A stretch of DNA of 64,000 bases from Dichomitus squalens LYAD-421 SS1 (GCF_000275845.1 NW_006766883.1:532494-596493); one strand, 5' to 3'; numbered from the stretch's first letter, positions 38,744 to 51,614 are shown. The notes: generated by a model not told the origin, from the letters alone. Translations and numbers: made by a program.

Positions 38744-39301
38744 TCCTCGTCATCACCAGCCTGGATGTTGTAGAAGCGGAGCTGGTAGACATCCTTAGAC
38801 GAAGCAACAACGCTGCGATCGCGCATGTAAATGTCGAGTTCACTCTAGCGATAGCAATGGATACTTACCGGATCCAGTCACGCAGGGAGTTTTTCTTGAG
38901 GAACTTTTTGGTGAGGTACTTAAGGTACCGCTTGGAAAGAGCAATGCTCGAAGTCACAGTAATCGACTTGTCACCTGAGAGGGACGGAGGGTCAGCAGTG
39001 ACGTCGAACGAAAGCAGCGAGACTCGACGCACCATCGCGATGGATCTTGACGTTTTCACCGAGCTGACCAGTCTTGCCCTCGACCTTGATGCGGTCGTGC
39101 AAGAACTTCTCAAAAGCCGCGCCGTCGAAGACACCGTCGCCAGCGGGACGGGAGTAGTCGATGACGAACTTGTGCTTAGCAGCACCAGACTTGGCGGCGG
39201 CCTTGGGCTAAAGTCATAGAGAAAGCAGAGCAGGAAAATCCCAGAGTTAGCCTACTGAGAAGAGAACTCAGCAAAGCAGTACTGGGATCTAACTAACCAT
39301 C
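38744..39301 (-). CDS. RPL22: 60S ribosomal protein L22 (eL22)
   Basis: Large-subunit ribosomal protein of about 125 residues. The coding exons are ATG alone, then [20 protein letters not shown]...VKIHRDG, then [20 protein letters not shown] through SLRDWIR, and finally [15 protein letters not shown] with an acidic DDEEEE end. The first intron begins immediately after ATG with [26 protein letters not shown] and [17 protein letters not shown] are diagnostic of eL22. Converges with the DEAH helicase gene (207 bp between stops) and is divergent from CBF5. Confidence 0.95.
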
Positions 39302-39609
39302 GTGAGGGGGGGAGAAGGAGGGGAAGTGGACGTCGGGTCTTGAGGCGTTGAGGACACTTTCCACAACGATCGACGAAACTCTGCGGACCAAAGCAACTGT
39401 ACAGTTCTAACGGTGATATTCCCACATTTCGGACAATTCCGATGTTGGCGGAAGATCTTGTGACACGTTCTCACGCCTGCCGATTCCAATTATTATCCCC
39501 GTAAACCTAACCCGAAGATGAGTCGTGGGAACACTAAAAGTTGGAAGCGGGTTTGGGACCCGACGGCGGCGAGGGCCTTGAGTACGTCCCTCCAAAACTC
39601 CCTGCGACG
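39302..39609. promoter_or_regulatory. Divergent promoter region of RPL22 and CBF5
   Basis: The 308 bp between a ribosomal protein gene and the H/ACA pseudouridine synthase gene probably contain both promoters, which would allow co-regulation of ribosome-making genes (inference). No Rap1, Fhl1 or TATA site was confidently seen. Confidence 0.4.
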
Positions 39610-41408
<1,799 letters not shown>

Positions 41409-42099
41409 TCTCTATCTGGGGCTTCTTCCCGGTGTTCTGTCTGCGCTCTGTAACGTCCGCGTTGGTTCCGCGGGGCGTCGTTGTGCAATATACGGAGGTG
41501 CTGTTGATCTTGCTGTCATGGGCGTGTTCTGTGTTCTCGATTACTTGTATTCCACCCTCAGTTGCTTTCATTTGAGTTGTCCGTTCCCTCAGACGACGTG
41601 ATCTGGGAACAGCCTTGCACGGTGTGCTTTCAATCGGTATGCATCTCCGAGGGACCGAGTCTTCCCATAAGGATGCAAACTGTGCCGCAGCAAAGTTTCA
41701 CGCAGAGCAGAATAGCATTCGTCCCCACATTAAAGCTACACGGAACCCAAAAGCACAAGGCGCGCACGCACGCCATTCGAAAGAAGCTACAGTATACCAC
41801 AACGAAACGTGAAACGTAAGCTCGGCATGTCCGTGACAAGTCCGTGTCGTCAAGAGAATCCAACAAAAACAGCAGGTAATCGAGACTGCCGAGACCGGGG
41901 TATTAGGCTGAAGTATGGGCATCGTGGCGGGTGAGAGAGCAAGAGAGCGGATCGGCTGCAGCTAGGCAGCGCGCCCATACATAATCCTAACATGCAGCAG
42001 CAGCAGCGTCCCGTCACCAGTCGAGTCGCGCAGACAAATCGTCCGTTCCACAGGTTCGGATCGAACCAAGCGGGGAACCGAGGCGCAGAGCCCTTACCC
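41409..42099. other. Intergenic region between convergent genes
   Basis: Lies between the stops of CBF5 (plus) and the cupredoxin gene (minus). Only overlapping short frames are present; no gene is supported. Confidence 0.5.
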
Positions 42100-43667
42100 T
42101 TAGAGGAGGATCGCCGCGGCGGCGACGAGCGCGCCCAGCGAGAGCGCAGCGCTGAAGGCCGCGCCCGCGGGCGCGCCGTTGCCGCTGCCCGAGCTGGGGG
42201 AGCCGGACGACGCGCCGGTCGCGTTCGTGCCGTTGAGGGAGCCGGCGAGCGCCTTGAACGCGGTGAAGTTGCGGGGCGAGTCCTCGACGGCGTTGACGGC
42301 GAACACCATGCCGGCGCCGCAGTGCGAGGAGCCGTCGGGCGCGTGCTGGCGGCAGTAGAACCAGAGCGGCGCGGTGTCGTTGACGGTGACGTTGTAGGTG
42401 GGGAACTCGGTCGCGTTCGCGCCGACGGGCATGCTGCATGAGGCAGAAGGGAGTACAATGAGCACACACAGGGTTCGTCCGCGTGAGAGGGTGAGATAAG
42501 GGGTGTACGTACAAGCCGGAGTCGAGACCGATCACGTTGCCCGTGGTGGCGTCCTTGAGGCGGAGGCACGGCGCCGCGAAGGAGGACTGGGTCGCGGTGT
42601 GGTTCTTCTGGTGGCTGTCATGGCAACCGACACGTTGTTAATTTCTCATCTCATGCAACAACAAAAACCGGAAACGAGGTGAGGTGAAATGAAATAGACA
42701 TACAACTCGAACGAGATGATGTCGTTGGGCGAGGCGGAGACGTTCGAGGGCGAGAACGTGAGCTCGCCGTTGGCACCACCGACGACGACCTTGATCACAT
42801 TCGGGGCAGCTGAGGACGGGGTCGGGTCGGGCGAGCCGGGGTACGACGAGTACGTCGTCGTCCAGGTCGCGGAGCCGGCCGTGATCGTGTCCGTCACAAT
42901 GGAGCCAGTAGGCTCAGCAGGGATCGTCGCAGTGCCGTACGCAGCGGTCGTCCAGCCCGAGTAGTCGATCGACGTCGCAGCCGCAGCGGAGGTCGCGGGG
43001 GCGGCGGAGGACGCGGCGGAGGCGGACGCCTGGAGCTCGGCGCCGATGGCGAGCGCGGCGTTCTTGAAGTTGGTGAACGAGTTGGGGGCCCCGTCCTGAC
43101 CACAGTTGACGGCGAAGACCATGCCCTTGCCGCAGTGGGAGGCTGCGGTGTTCTCGCCTTGACGACAGAAGAACCAGAGCGGCTTGGTCTGCGAAAGGAT
43201 CGTTAAGATTAGTTAATGTCGTGTTTCTGCGACGGAATAGGAAGTGGACCCACATCCTGCACAGTGATGGTCCAAGTAGGGAAGTCGTCGGTCTGGTTAG
43301 CGGCCACGGGCATGCTGAGGAGGGACATAAATTCAAGAGATTGTTGAGACGGGAAAAAGACATGCGAACGTACAATCCAGAGTCCTGGCCACCGTCTACG
43401 AGCGAACAGGGAGCGGCAAGCGACGACTGGGTCGCAGTGTGGTTCTTTTGGTGGAACGTGAAGACGACTTGGTCACCAACATCGGCGAACTGGGCAAATA
43501 CAGTGAGTACGAGGCAGAGTAGCGAATGTCGGAAAGAGAAGACTTACGACTGCCTCGGGGCTGTAAGTAAGGTCGCCGTTGGCGGAGCCGACCTGGACCT
43601 CAATGGTCTTCGCGGCGACGGAAGAGACAAGGGCGGCGAGGCTGAAAGCTACTGCTGAGAAGAACAT
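42100..43667 (-). CDS. Secreted tandem cupredoxin-domain protein, probable GPI anchor
   Basis: Extracellular blue-copper-like protein of about 400 residues. Residues 1-19 are a signal peptide (MFFSAVAFSLAALVSSVAA). Cupredoxin domain 1 runs from TIEVQVGSANGDLTYSPEAV to GKGMVFAVN. A Ser/Ala/Thr-rich linker of ~90 residues follows, then domain 2 from IKVVVGGANGELTFSPSNV to GAGMVFAVN. Each domain has HQKNHTATQSS, WFFC or WFYC, SHCG and GM, which supply the His, Cys, His and Met ligands of a type 1 copper site. The end is Ser/Gly-rich and finishes in a hydrophobic segment (SLGALVAAAAILL), as for a GPI signal. About five introns cut both domains at equivalent places, consistent with internal duplication. 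Such proteins are abundant in basidiomycete cell walls; function is unknown. Confidence 0.87.
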
Positions 43668-45087
43668 GGCTGCCAGAGTTGAGCTGAAGAATGAAAAGTG
43701 AACGAGGGACGTCTAGCTCAGCCAGAAGAAAACCGATATAAGAAGGGAGACAAGGACGGGGCAGTGAGGGTCTTGGGGAGAGACCCGAAGGCAAGCAGGC
43801 TGTGGGTTTTGTGAGCGGAGACATTGGGGGACCCGAGGGAGTGGTAGACATGTCGAGCATGGTTGTGAGCAGGGAAATGGACAGACGCGGCGACAATAGA
43901 CATCCTCGATCAGAAATGCAGATGGCCAGGAACCCCGCCTGCCATTGGCCGCGCAAATACAACGCTCGCCCCGCATGGGTCTATCCTGGCTCACCTCGCT
44001 TTTGTTCCTCTCTATCGTGTTCACAACAGGTTGTCTGTTGCAGGGACAATCACGCTCGGCCAGAATGCAGGCGAGAGCATTGTGCTGCAGCGAGGTTGTG
44101 TCTCACACTTTCCGTAAGGCGGTGTGGATCTGGCAAGGACGTCCAGTATGAATTGACAGCAGGTTAACCGTCTGTAGCAGGACTGACCGGGATTCCCGAC
44201 AGCGTGGTTACCGGATTGCCGGTGTCGCCGACAGCGCCGAAGGAGATAGGGGAGAGCGTACAACTATGGACGAAGGGGGCATGTCGGGCGGTGTCATTCT
44301 TCAAAACGAGGTGCCAAGAGAAAAGCGGGCGTTGAGTATGATTCCAAGAGTGCAGTGCTCCATATGCGCTATTTGCGCAGCCAATGCCGGCACGAAGCTC
44401 CCGCCCCAAGGCTGCGTCCGACGGTCGCAGCGCGCAGAGAGCACTGCTGATTTAGTTGGACAGCCCGCAACCGCAATGGCCGCTCTATCGTCAATCAGAC
44501 GCAGTACATACATATCAAGGCGGAGGAGCACGAACTGTCGGGTGCCTCGGGTTGATCCGAAAGTGATCTGCAGGCTCGCGTGGAGCGGACGCCGGCAAGG
44601 AACGAATCAAGTCCCTGTGTTTCGACAGATCGGGTTTGAGGCTCTGCTCTCCGCTACGTCCACCCCCAGCTCACTTCGCCATCTCACGCAATGTGGTAGT
44701 CTCTCCTCGTAGTCCTCTCAGCTCTTCGCATCCCATGTACCGTCTATTTCACTGCAATACAATCTTCCTTTTATCTTGTACGCGTATATGGATCTCCCCA
44801 GCCGTATTCATAGCCTTTGGTATTCCAACAATACGGTTGCCCTCACATCACACCATGGTCGCAATCCATCATGTCCCACTCGCTGATTCGCATCAGACTG
44901 CCCATATCCAACAGCGCGGCATACCGACTGCCGCCATTGTCTCTTCCTACTTATGCGCCCCTGCCCTGCTGACTTGCGCCCATATTCTTCTTCTCACCGT
45001 CTGTAGTACGCTCTTTGATATTCCCTCCTTCTTCCCTCAAGTACTTTACTTCACCTCTTTCTCTCTTACCCCTTTACCTCTCTCATA
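43668..45087. other. Intergenic region between divergent genes
   Basis: About 1.4 kb between the starts of the cupredoxin gene and the MAP kinase gene. A 148-codon frame at 44266-44712 has no recognisable domain. Nothing else was identified besides the pyrimidine tract before the kinase start. Confidence 0.5.
44980..45087 (+). promoter_or_regulatory. Pyrimidine-rich tract immediately upstream of the MAP kinase gene
   Basis: About 100 bases dominated by C and T (runs such as CTCCTTCTTCCCTC and TTACCCCTTTACCTCTCTC) end at the start ATG. CT-rich tracts of this kind mark transcription starts in many basidiomycete genes. Confidence 0.5.
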
Positions 45088-47255
45088 ATGTCTCGCAAGG
45101 CCCAGAAGCCCATCCCTCCCTTCCACGTCGGTATGTCATCCAAATCACATAGAATGCCTGCTGTCATCCAAGCCACACGCATATCATTCACATCTCTCTA
45201 ACTTGGATCGCCCTGTTCAGGTGACAACTACAAGATCCTCCACGGCCTCGGTGAAGGTGCCTATGGTACCGTCGTCGCTGCTCTGCACAAGCCCTCCAAC
45301 AGAGAGGTCGCTATCAAGAAAGTCCTGCCCTTCGAGCACACCCTGTTCTGTCTCCGCACGCTCCGTGAGCTCAAGCTGCTCAAGTTCTTCTCCGACTCAT
45401 GTGTCAACGAGAACGTGCGTTCTGTCGTGGGTTGCCGATCTGCCGACTAGTCGTAATCTTCTCCCGCAGATCATATCAATCCTCGACATCGTCAAGCCCG
45501 CGTCTTACGATGAGTTCAAGGAAATCTACTGTACGCGCATTCCCTTCCCGATGATACATCGCCTCCTTGCGATCGTGCTCACCTCGCCGCCCGTCTCCCA
45601 TGCAGTCATCCAGGAACTCATGCAGACCGACCTCCACCGCGTCATCCGCACCCAGCAGTTGACAGATGATCACTGTCAGGTGCGTCAGAGCATCCCATCG
45701 TCTCCGCACACACCGCCCGCTCACTGATTCCCTCTCTTCCGCTGCACTCCCTCTCCGCGCCCGCGCCCGCGCTTCTCTGATGTCTCATATCCCGACACGC
45801 GATCCGCGATACTGCGGTCCTGTCGTACTTGATCCTGCATCTACCCTGATCGGGACGGCCTCCGCGCACCTCACGAACAACAGTACTTCGTCTACCAGAC
45901 GCTCCGCGCGCTCAAGACGATGCACAGCGCCGACATCGTCCACCGCGACCTCAAGCCCGCGAACCTCCTCCTGAACGCGAACTGCGACCTCAAGGTGTGC
46001 GACTTCGGCCTCGCGCGCTCCACGCGCTCGACGAGCCCCGGCGGTAAGGAGGCCGGGCTCATGACCGAGTACGTCGCGACGCGCTGGTACCGCGCGCCGG
46101 AGATCATGCTCTCCTTCAAGATGTACACGAAGGCGATCGACGTCTGGGCCGTCGGCTGCATCCTCGCCGAACTCCTCAACGGCCGCCCGCTCTTCCCCGG
46201 GCGCGACTACGGCCACCAGCTCGACCTCATCCTCGACGTGATCGGGACGCCGACGCTCGAGGAGTTCTACGGGATCACGTCCCGCCGCTCGCGCGACTAC
46301 ATCCGCGCGCTGCCCATCCGCAAGCGCCGCCCGTTCACCGCGCTGTTCCCGAAGGCGTCGCCGGAGGCGATCGACTTTTTGCAGAAGACGCTGGTGAGTG
46401 CGCACGCCTTGTTCCCGTTTCGCGTCCTTGTTTGTGAGGAGCGCGGCAAGCCCCGCCTGGCGGCTGTGGCATATTGTTTGATGTGCGATGGGCAAACTAG
46501 CTGCTGTTTGCTCCTGTGCATCGCGTCGCGAGCTCATCTCTCATCCGCGCAACTGCGGCCGTACTCGCTGAGCGTCGCGTTGTCCATTTCACCATTGATG
46601 CATCTACATCTTGCTCTTGGAGTTCGTCAAGATGACCGCACCGACATGCGCTATACAGCGAGATACACATTCCGTCACCCGCGCTCGCGCCTCTCTTGCT
46701 GGGTTTTGATATGCCCGTTCAAGCCCGTCGCTAACGCGCCTCTCTCCCCCTCGCTCAGACGTTCGACCCGAAGAAGAGGCTCACGGTCGACCAAGCGCTC
46801 GACCACCCATACCTCTCTGCATACGTAAGTCTTCGTCCGTCTTTGCATCATCCCCTTGTTGCGATCCTTGGGTCTTACAATGCCGCTCTACCGCATGTGT
46901 GATCTCCCGTCGCGCTCGCTGTCTCGCGATCACCTCCATGGGACTGAACCGGTCGCCTCTCTCCTCGTCCCGCACCTCGTGATCGCCCAAACGCTCGCAA
47001 CACGACGCCGGACACGTAACGCCACCTGCAGCACGACCCCGAAGACGAGCCGGCCGTGCCCTCGCTCGACCCCGAGTACTTCGAGTTCGACTGTAAGCAG
47101 CCCCCGATCTTCCGCGATCGGACAGCCCCATGCTCACCTCACGTAACCGCATCCTCCATCTCCGCCCAATCGCGATCGCAGACCAAGAGCTGAACAAGGA
47201 CGAGCTCAAGAAGCTCCTTTACGACGAGGTCATGTCCTTCCAGTCGCTCATCTAG
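45088..47255 (+). CDS. Mitogen-activated protein kinase, Fus3/Kss1 (ERK) type
   Basis: Serine/threonine kinase at the end of a MAPK cascade, expected to act in mating, filamentation or fruiting. The start is MSRKAQKPIPPFHVGDNYKI. The glycine loop is GLGEGAYGTVVAAL, the catalytic Lys is in VAIKKVLPF, and the catalytic loop IVHRDLKPANLLLNANCDLK is followed by VCDFGLARS. The activation loop carries TEY in LMTEYVATRWYRAPEIML. WAVGCILAELLNGRPLFPGRDY is the ERK-type αF region, and DPEYFEFDY with a DELKKLLYDEVMSF end follows. About six introns, including one of nearly 370 bp (from about 46394) before the TFDPKKR exon. The N-terminus and insert pattern fit Fus3/Kss1/Cpk1-like kinases better than Slt2 or Hog1 (TGY). 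Confidence 0.93.
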
Positions 47256-47681
47256 GTCTTATGACTGTACGGCAAAAGGCCCCCGTGCCCCCGCGAGACC
47301 ACTAGCGCCCGGTCCCGCCCTCTGACACACGCACAGAGATCAACCTCACGCCCTGCACCATGTTTGTTTCCGTTTGACCCCTTATACCTCGGGACTGCTT
47401 TGTGCGGTTCCGCTTTCGCACTCTCGTTTTCCGAACTGTTCTCTGCTGTATCACCGACAACGAATCGCACTGCTTATATTATGTCATATATTTATGGAGG
47501 GAATGATAATTCAAGGATGCCTTTTTCTTCTTTGCATTCACGCCGACGGGTGATAAAGCGTGAAGTCCTGGAAGCGCAAACACGCATAGACGTCGCGAAG
47601 AGACCTATCAACCTCCTCGGAGGTATGGAAACCGGACCGGCCTCAGACGAATCGGCGTAGAAGCGCCGGGCCCATGTCTGA
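47256..47681. other. 3' flank of the MAP kinase gene
   Basis: Non-coding sequence between the MAP kinase stop and the transposon's target-site duplication. No repeat or gene was identified. Confidence 0.5.
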
Positions 47682-47689
47682 GTTGTATG
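47682..47689. repeat. Target-site duplication, left copy
   Basis: The 8-bp sequence GTTGTATG directly abuts the left end of the transposon and is repeated exactly at its right end. Confidence 0.85.
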
Positions 47690-47721
47690 AGGACCCCCGA
47701 TTATTCTCCCAAAGGAATGAT
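47690..47721 (+). repeat. Terminal inverted repeat, left
   Basis: Begins AGGACCCCCGATTATTC and ends AGGAATGAT. Three mismatches against the reverse complement of the right end fall in the six bases between these blocks. Confidence 0.88.
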
Positions 47722-48355
47722 GCCTGATCCGGACAAAATTGGCCACCCAAAAAGGCCTATGCCTGATCCAATCCGGCCAAATCGACGTCCAAATTCTGGA
47801 TGGCCTGGTGCCAAAGTCCGGACAAAAGTGGTCCAACCAGGCAGAGGCCTGATCCCCGTCCGCCCAAGGGCGGCCCGGTGTTGGATGATAGCTACCCGGT
47901 CCTGACCAACAGTATCGCTCATTGATCACCAAGGCTTGCAAACCGGTGTCGCTATCTCTTTTTCCTTGTATCCCGAAACGTAAAAGGACGTTTCTGCATT
48001 TCCGGCGGTGAACTGAGAAATTGCGCAAGAAGCGCTGGAGGGCAAGAGGTAGGGCAGCCTGCAGAGTGACAGAATGTCTTGCCTCTCCATTTGCAAGATG
48101 ACCCCTAGCATATTCTATGTTGTCCAGATTGCCGTAGATCTCTCAAAGAAACAATATGGACGTTCCCTGAGCGAAAATTCAGCCTCTGGGCGCCTGATCT
48201 GCCCAATCCGGACAACATCATGCCGCCAGATGGCCTGATCTATAGTCCGGCCAAATTTGAGCACAAATCCGGAAGGCCTGGTCGAATCCGGATAGATTTG
48301 GCTCCCGGAAAGGCCTGATCCTTCGGACATTTATGGCAAGATTTTGGAAAATCGG

Positions 48356-48387
48356 ATCATTCCTCTGAGTGAATAATCGGGGGTCCT
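48356..48387 (-). repeat. Terminal inverted repeat, right
   Basis: Reverse complement begins AGGACCCCCGATTATTC and ends AGGAATGAT, matching the left end at 29 of 32 positions. Confidence 0.88.
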
Positions 48388-48395
48388 GTTGTATG
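48388..48395. repeat. Target-site duplication, right copy
   Basis: Exact second copy of GTTGTATG, adjoining the right inverted repeat. Confidence 0.85.
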
Positions 48396-48711
48396 TAGGC
48401 AACTACAAACACAAATCAAATCTTCGTACAGATATACGTGAGAAGTCGTGGTCGGCCGTCCATCCAAGCGAGACAAAAACGCGCACAACGGGGGTAGAAG
48501 GCACGGCGGAGATAAGAAGCCTGGAGCGGCAACGTAGTTGAGGAAAGGAGAGTGTTGGGGGTCGCACGGGGCAAGAGTCGGACGCAATGCGCGCAGCGAA
48601 AGGGACCGGGAAGGAGGGAAGGGAAGTATCACAAGACGTGGTAACGTAGTAAAAGATAATAACGATAGACACGAAAGATGGCCTGACGGGCCCACCAACC
48701 ACAGCTGCTGC
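48396..48711. other. 3' flank of the SAP-domain gene
   Basis: Non-coding stretch between the transposon and the stop codon of the minus-strand gene. No feature was recognised. Confidence 0.5.
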
Positions 48712-51137
48712 TCACAGACGTCGCGTCAGTCCGGCCCAGAACCCAGAAGCGACGCCCTCGACGCCAAAGTCGCCGAAGCGCGTGTCGCTCTCGAGCTCAG
48801 TCCCGTACATCGTCCGCTTCATCTGTGCGCCGGGCGGGTCGGGCGGCAGGGGCAGTGTGCTGCTCATCCCGAGCTGGATGCCTACCTCGGTGCTAGACAC
48901 TGTCCGCCGAGGCAAGAACGAGAGGAAGTCCGAGTTCTCCGCCATCGCTACGCTAGAGATGCTGGGTCCTTCGGGCGGCGATTCGGTCAAGGAGGGGAGC
49001 ATAGGACTCGCCATCAGCGCAGTTGGGTCGACCGTACCGCTGCCTGCTGGGGGAGCGCCGGTAGCACCGGAATGCAGGTGCGATATCGAAGGCCCAGATG
49101 CGGCGCTCCGACTCGCCGGTCTTGCCACGGCGGACTGTGGTCGAGAGGGCGGCCGTGGCTGAGACGGCGTGGGCCGTCGTAGCGGCACAAACAAGTCATT
49201 TCGTTCTATCCGTCCGCCGGCTCGCTCTACGAACCCTCCGGACGGGGCTGCAGGCGAAGGCGATACGGGGGGCTCAGGGTATGTAAAAGGAGGCAGGCTC
49301 ATGTCGAACGGCGTGGACGTAATAGGGTTGAAAAGGTCTGGGTTGAAATCGAAGTTGAAATTCGGATGGTTTGTTGCATTCTCGTCGGCGCCTGGTGGGC
49401 GGGGAATGGCGCCCCCCGCGTTCGGAGGCGTTACCTGTCCAGATCCGGCATCAAACGGAAAGAGATCTGACAAATGAGTTGTCGGAGGAGGGGGGTCGAG
49501 GTAGGCTTCTGGCGGTTCTTCGGGACCCTGGAAGACGGTGAAGGTCGGCCGGGGGGCAGGCTGCCCTTCGCCGTTCCCTGTGTCATCTGCCTCATCACTC
49601 TCCGGTTTCGTGGGTTGACTTGATGAGCCCTGCTGGGAACCGTCCCGATCAGAGAGTTTAGGGCGCTTACGAGTCGGCTTCGTCGCCCGTTGCTCTCGAT
49701 CCTCCTGACCACGTCTGCTCTCCTGAGCTGCCTCGCCCAGATCTGTTGCCTGACTATCGTCCAGGTCTCGATGGCGCTTTCCCAGTAAGGATTGAGTCAT
49801 TCCAGGCGGAGGTTGCACGGAAGTAGCGTGCGACACCTCGCTCCCTCCTACGATAGTTTGAGTACTGCCCTCATCACTGCGACAACAATATTACATGATT
49901 GAGCAAGGTGTGACATGATTATTGTAGATACACGTACGATGCTCGAGCTTTCCCCAAACTCTTCTCAGACGGGACACCAAGGGTACCCGTGGTGGCCTGT
50001 GTGAGGAAAGATACCATCTCCTGCAGCTGTTGCACCTCCGCTCGCAACTGCGGAACCAGAGCAGCCTGGGGACGTAACAACTCTACTTCCGACCGGAGCG
50101 AGCACACTTGAGCAGTGAGCGCATCCAAATCAGCCACTTGGGCTGGTCGCTGCTGCAAATCGGTCTGAAGAAGCTGGATCTGTGTCTGGAGAGGCATAAC
50201 CTTGAATGACATGTCAGTCTCTACCAAACAGTTCAATATGCAAGAAGCACCATACCAAATTAGTGATATAGGTCCTCAACTGTTCAGACATGTCGGCAGG
50301 TGGTATGGGGAGGACAGCAAATTGGGCGAGAGGATCTGGCAGGGGGACAGGTTGAGGAGGAATGGACATGACAAGTGGCTCTGGAGGAAAAGGTTCATGA
50401 GCGGTGCCAGATGGTCCAGCTTGGGGAACTAAGGACGGTAAGCGGGCGAACTAGTTGGCAACACGTTGACTTACTGTCTTCCAGCATCGGGTCAGGTTCT
50501 GAGGCAAGAGGAGAGACATTAGCCAGCGAAGTCGTCGAGAGGTGTGGGAAGCGTACCCTCTTCTTCCAGAATGGCAGCTTCCATCGGTTTCGCGCTCTTA
50601 CTTCCTTTGCCCCGCTTCCCTTTCTGTGCCAGACTCGCAGTACGCGTCACGGTACGCGCGCCGCTCCCACCGGCGACGGTCGGTCTGCCAACACCAAGTC
50701 TGTATTGGGTATTCTTCGCGCGCCGGGTGCGCGGTTGTAAATCCGGAGCGACCCCGGGCTCAGAGGAGTGTGCCGAGGGCAGGCTGGTACGTATATCTTC
50801 CGCGTGTGCGTTGTCCTCCTCGTCTGTATCATGTATGATGACAGAAGACGATGATGCGCCGCGTAACCGCGAGGTGGTGGTTGAGCGCGAGGCAGCTCTG
50901 GTTGATGGGGCACGCTGGGGAGGTTGAGGAGTTGGACGAGGCGCGCCTTGGATGGTATCAACAAGAAGGTCGATCAACGCATCCGTCTTGAGGTTGGCCT
51001 TGATGCCGTAGTCCTAAATGCTGTGGTGAGCTTAGGAGGTAAGAGCGTAGGAGGTGAAGAGGACGGACTTTGCATATTCTCTGAAGATCGGCGCGCTTCA
51101 TGGATTTGAGGGTCTCGCGGTCCAAAGGGGCGGGCAT
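48712..51137 (-). CDS. SAP-like-domain protein with coiled coil, function unknown
   Basis: About 700 residues in six or so exons. Near the N-terminus MKRADLQRICK joins DYGIKANLKTDALIDLLVDT across an intron, matching the SAP helix-extension-helix (known for DNA or RNA binding at chromatin). A Ser/Thr/Arg-rich segment with acidic DTDEEDN and a basic RTRRAKNTQYRLG patch follows. A proline-rich exon ends in ADMSEQLRTYITNL, and then a leucine-rich coiled coil runs from MPLQTQIQLLQTDLQQ to QLQEMVSFLTQA. The last large exon is disordered, with a likely nuclear localisation signal (RKRPKLS), acidic stretches and an FNFDFNPDLFNP segment. The start is the ATG giving MPAPLDRETLKS. A nuclear role is inferred from SAP and NLS; I do not recognise the family. 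Confidence 0.76.
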
Positions 51138-51614
51138 CGCTGACGGGGAAGCAGAACGCCCCTGCGAGCTCGACACGGGGGCCGTTGAGCGGGCGGGCGA
51201 GGCGGGCGATGCGGGGGTGGAGGTGGTTGGAGGAGACGTTCAACGAGCGGGACAAACAACGCCCAAACAACGCGAACTCTCCATCACATGATCCCTGGCG
51301 TTTCACTCAATCGGGCGCCTACCCCGAGCACTCCCCGGACTCCGGAAACGACATTACTTAATCTATGAAGGATGTCCGCCCCGTCGGCCCGAGCCCCCGA
51401 ACGCGCTTGAAGCCTCAAACGGCGATGGCGACTGAGAGGACGATCGCTTAAGGAACACGATACTCGAGGGATGTCCCATGCCTCGCCGCCCACAGATATA
51501 AGTAGTACCTGGCCTTCCGTGCACCCGCCCTGCGCGTGCGACATACTTGCCTTGCTGCATCGTCGGACCCTGTTCAGTAGTGCACTTTTCACCCACTAGA
51601 CGTCAACTCCCCCA
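51138..51614. other. Intergenic region between divergent genes
   Basis: Holds the promoters of the SAP-domain gene (minus) and the lactate dehydrogenase gene (plus). No specific site was identified. Confidence 0.45.

Larger units (their letters stand above)
47690..48387. mobile_element. MITE-like non-autonomous DNA transposon, 698 bp, hAT-like by TSD size
   Basis: The element has terminal inverted repeats of 32 bp (29 identical), starting AGGACCCCCGATTATTC at both ends, and sits between exact 8-bp direct repeats. Six exact copies of GCCTGATC lie near the ends, three within 165 bp of the left and three within 200 bp of the right, often next to CCGGAC or CCGGCC. No transposase frame is present; the 178-codon minus frame across the left end has no domain. 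Size, ends and TSD length fit a miniature element moved by a hAT-type transposase; other 8-bp-TSD superfamilies remain possible. It lies between the 3' ends of two convergent genes, where insertion is tolerated. Confidence 0.88.

Noticed and set aside
41850..42569. Long minus-strand frames of 170-240 codons overlapping the cupredoxin gene
   Set aside because: Arg/Pro/Ser-rich shadows of the GC-rich coding frame, whose own frame shows cupredoxin ligands.
44266..44712. 148-codon plus-strand frame between the cupredoxin and MAP kinase genes
   Set aside because: Cys- and Arg-rich composition without a recognisable motif; no start context or introns to support it.
45785..46537. 250-codon minus-strand frame opposite the MAP kinase
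   Set aside because: Shadow of high-GC kinase exons; the plus frame carries all kinase motifs.
47492..48028. 178-codon minus-strand frame as a transposase
   Set aside because: It runs across the transposon's left end into flanking DNA and shows no catalytic or zinc-finger pattern.
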